Of a stretch of DNA of 64,000 nucleotides, positions 61,357 to 64,000 are shown piece after piece. The DNA comes from Paramecium sonneborni (Eukaryota; Ciliophora; Oligohymenophorea; Peniculida; Parameciidae), in contig CAJJDN010000147.1 of assembly GCA_905182985.1 (NCBI GenBank), positions 124,001-188,000 on the forward strand. The letters run 5' to 3'. A model generated the notes under the pieces. That model searched no databases. It was not told the DNA's origin and saw nothing but the letters and a program-made list of their open reading frames with translations. How positions within the stretch are numbered: the first letter of the stretch is position 1; every line of letters starts with the position of its first letter. Both the position numbers and the translations under genes were made by a program.

Positions 61357-61965
61357 CTATTTTTTTTTCTTGATTTTTTTTGTCAATTCCTGATGATTTT
61401 TTTACTATTATTATTTAGGTTTCTTTTTGTTTTCACATTCTGTACATTAACAATGGGATGTACATTTCTTTGCTCTAATGAAACATTCACAATAACCTTT
61501 TACACATTTTGTCTTTTTACATTTACAACCCCAAACTTATTTAGTATCAAATGAATCCAAATCATGATGTGATGCTCTTTATTCTTTAATTTTAATTTAT
61601 TCAACAGCCTTAAGAACTTCATCTTCATGTTTACCATCATTAAAACAATCATTACATTTACATTCATTTGTACAGGATCTTCGATTATGAAAGCATGAAC
61701 AGTATAATTATAAACAATTAGTTTTAGCACAATGACAAGGTTTGAAATCATCTTCTTCAGTTGGAGAATCATCAACATTGTAATTTGTTTTATTCATTTT
61801 TCTACGAGTCTATATGTGTGGTACATCTTCCTTATCTTCTTACTTAATTTCAATCAAATTAAAACTAAAGTCAGTCTTCTCTTTATGTTTTTTCAAAGGT
61901 GATGGACTTGTTAATTCTATTGACATCTATTTTCTAAATTAATGTTAAGGATCATCTATTGACAT
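61351..61965 (-). CDS. CXC (tesmin/TSO1, LIN54-like) DNA-binding protein
   Basis: 204 aa, no intron. Two cysteine-rich CXC motifs: CHCAKTNCLQLYCSCFHNRR, continuing through CTNECKCNDC, and CKCKKTKCVKGYCECFIRAK, continuing through CTSHCQCTEC. They are separated by a ~45-residue linker; the usual RNPxAF linker motif is not obvious (HHDLDSFDTK instead). Each CRC half binds zinc and inserts a tyrosine into the minor groove of DNA (the Y of LYCSC/GYCEC is present). LIN54-type proteins regulate cell-cycle genes. It is smaller than animal homologues and has a lysine-rich tail. Confidence 0.9.
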
Positions 61966-62372
61966 TTATGAACTATACAAATCATTTTACTTTATACAAG
62001 TATTATAATAGTTAAGGAACAGCCTGAATTTCTAATTATTCCATAGAAGGTAAAGAACTATTGGTATGTGGCTACAATAATTATAGTTTATAATCTTCAC
62101 TCTTTTAGATTCCATCTATTTGATCCTTTTCATTTAATTTCAAATCAGATGGAAATTAAAATAGAGCATTATTATTTGTTTAACTCTAATCACTCATCCT
62201 TAATTTTAATTAAAGTATTATGTCTTAAATTACTCATTTTTACACCAAAAATGTTATATAAATTTCATATTAATCAAATTTATCTTATTTATACAATGAA
62301 TAATTTTACAATTAAACATAATTATAATAGAACTCGAATTATTATTATTATTATTATACGTTAATTTAATAC
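61966..62372. other. Intergenic, divergent promoter
   Basis: About 400 bp of AT-rich sequence between divergent starts. A frame free of stops in the standard code over 62068-62364 has hydrophobic, low-complexity content ending in an ATT repeat, and I judge it chance. An ATT/TTA microsatellite lies at about 62339-62357. Confidence 0.55.
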
Positions 62373-63282
62373 ATGAATTTAGAAGAAACTCTCTTAATAC
62401 TTTTTGAAAGAACTTTAGAATCTAGTAAAGATGATCATTTACAAACTATCTTAGCAAGTCAAGCGAAAATTATATAATAAAAAAAAGAAAATATAATTCC
62501 TACTTAAATTCAAACATCATCTATTTAGAAAAAGCTATATGCAATAGAAAAGAATTTCATCAGTTAAGATGCTTTTAAAAAGAGAAGAAGATCTAAATAT
62601 GATCATCGTTCTAATACAGGTTCATAATAGGACAATGATGGATTTTCAACTATCATACTTGATAAAGATAATTAAGAAATATATAATAATGAATAAAATT
62701 TATAACAATTAAAAATACAAAATACAAAATTGGAAAATCAAATTACAGAATTAGAATATCAACAAAGAGAGAAGTACTTAAAAAATTGTAATGAAATTGA
62801 ATAAATTAACAGAGAAAAATAATTATTATTTGAAAATGATAAAAAACTTAATGAAAAGTAAAGAAAATTAAATTAACGATAATAATTACTCAAATAAAAG
62901 TAACTCAATTTACAAAAATAAGAATAAAATAATTAAATCTAATAATGCAACATAGATGAAAGCTAATAAGAATAATAAAGATATGTAAGACTATATCTAA
63001 TTTCTATAGGAAGATTAATTAAATAACAGAAGAGATAATATGGAAAAGCTTCAAATAAAATTGAATAACTTTGTATCACAATTATTAGGATTACAGAGAA
63101 ATAAAAATAAAGTATAGTGTTAATTAAATGTTTAAATTGATGCTGTAGAATAATTGGCTTAATTTATTTTAAAAGAACGTTCTAATATACAATAGGATTA
63201 ACAATACTTAAGATAATTCAAAGAAAAGGTTTTGGAGGAAAAGAAACAAGTTCTGTAAATGAAATAGTAGTAGATACCATGA
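62373..63282 (+). CDS. Coiled-coil protein
   Basis: 294 aa with one 25-nt intron. Start MNLEETLLILFERTLESSKD. From about residue 95 it is almost continuous coiled coil rich in Q, K, E and N (LKIQNTKLENQITELEYQQR, INREKQLLLFENDKKLNEKQ, NNFVSQLLGLQRN). It ends MKQQQQIP. Glutamine by TAA/TAG is unusually frequent. Structural role presumed; no family recognised. Confidence 0.75.
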
Positions 63283-63315
63283 ATTATAATATTTTACTAT
63301 AAACAAATTAATAAA

Positions 63316-64000
63316 TCATATTGTAGCAATTGTTAATCCTATACTTATTGTTACACATGATACAATTTTCAATCCTAAATTATGTAATGATGCTTATTTT
63401 CCAATATTTAAGTATTTTTTAAGCAAATATGCTAAAAATAAATTAATAATTAAATTTAATGAAGATTCACTTGCACTGACAACTCCTGCCTAAAACGTAT
63501 ACTTCATTTTTTTACTTAATAATATGTTTAATATGCATAGACAGAACTAAAATATCCAAATAATGTCATAATTTCTCCTATGATAGTGCCAACTATTAGA
63601 TTTTTTGGTTTGTTAAACAATTAAATCATTTCTATTTACATTTATTTATTGAAATTTAATTTAGTTGTTTATATAATAACAAACATAATTCTTGTAAGAA
63701 TGAAGAACTCCATGTTACCATATATATTATATTATAATCCTTCTCCTTCTCCTTTACCTACAAAGCTTATAATATTTGTGTATATTGCATGTGACATATC
63801 TGAAATAATAGCAAATTTAACAAATGGTTAAGACCAAAATTTGAATTGGAATATTTTTATCAAATGTCCATCAGTAGCTGGGGCTAAACCACCAAGAAGA
63901 ATAAGAAAATAGGCTAATAAATGTAAATAACTGGATAAATAAGGTCTATTGGATAAATAGTTTTAAAGTATTGAAAAAAGGAATGCAAATATTGAAGAAA
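63316..64000 (-). CDS. Multi-pass transporter, DMT/EamA (SLC35-like) type, partial
   Basis: 3' part only; the gene continues past 64000. Visible: a hydrophobic segment (LHLLAYFLILLGGLAPATDG), a later pair NLIVGTIIGEIMTLFGYFSS and AGVVSASESSLNLIINLFLA (across a 26-nt intron), and a terminal helix IVSCVTISIGLTIAT. Stop TGA 63316-63318. The pattern of paired helices with ASESS/LNLIIN resembles drug/metabolite transporters (EamA, nucleotide-sugar transporters). The exon around 63560-63760 can be read in two ways, so its exact protein is unsure. Confidence 0.6.

Noticed and set aside
62068..62364. 98-codon ORF in the 62-kb spacer as a gene
   Set aside because: Begins without ATG, is built of hydrophobic low-complexity AT-rich codons, ends in an ATT microsatellite and uses no TAA/TAG. 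It looks like chance.

Overview
The window is macronuclear DNA of a ciliate, almost certainly a Paramecium. Dozens of long reading frames are full of in-frame TAA and TAG read as glutamine, and they end only at TGA. Base composition is very AT-rich. I place about 75 introns, all 21-33 nt, nearly all starting GTA and most ending TAG. Spacers between genes are often only 26-60 bp. Frames and introns were placed by hand. For almost every gene called intact, the spliced length was checked to be a multiple of three. Family names come from recognised motifs, not from searches.

Layout. 0-9.3 kb: EF-hand/FxPxI-repeat protein, MAK/ICK-type kinase, two decayed genes, tRNA-Arg(CCT), mitochondrial carrier, SmD3, truncated hemoglobin, small EF-hand protein. 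9.3-20 kb: cyclic-nucleotide-domain K+ channel with a CCHC knuckle, cyclin with a cysteine-rich N-terminus, tyrosine phosphatase, and a tandem pair of large unrecognised paralogs. 20-31.5 kb: AFG3-type m-AAA protease, JmjC demethylase, an unknown protein, Rab GTPase, 3-hydroxyisobutyrate dehydrogenase, ER Hsp90 (GRP94), a second mitochondrial carrier. 31.7-38.6 kb: WD40 protein, a probable pseudokinase, a 995-bp direct duplication around a single N, and a decayed gene. 38.6-46.8 kb: an IP3-receptor-like Ca2+-release channel with several lesions. 46.7-64 kb: POLD3-like DNA polymerase delta subunit, coiled-coil protein, GRWD1/RRB1, large unknown helical protein, bZIP factor, cysteine-rich probable GPI protein, MBOAT acyltransferase, two-TM protein, EF-hand protein, large WD40 protein, CXC-domain DNA-binding protein, coiled-coil protein, and a DMT/EamA-type transporter cut by the window end.

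There is no operon logic. The content is ordinary eukaryotic housekeeping and signalling genes packed tightly on both strands, with convergent pairs that touch or overlap at their stop codons and divergent pairs that share promoters as short as 46 bp. Several spacers hold coding-like remnants with frameshifts and in-frame TGA, as expected where duplicates left by whole-genome duplication are being lost. I found no mobile element, CRISPR array or prokaryotic system. The points most worth checking are the N-junction duplication (probably an assembly artefact), the unusual K+ channel, the kinase with a changed catalytic loop, the Ca2+-channel pseudogene and the unknown tandem paralogs.
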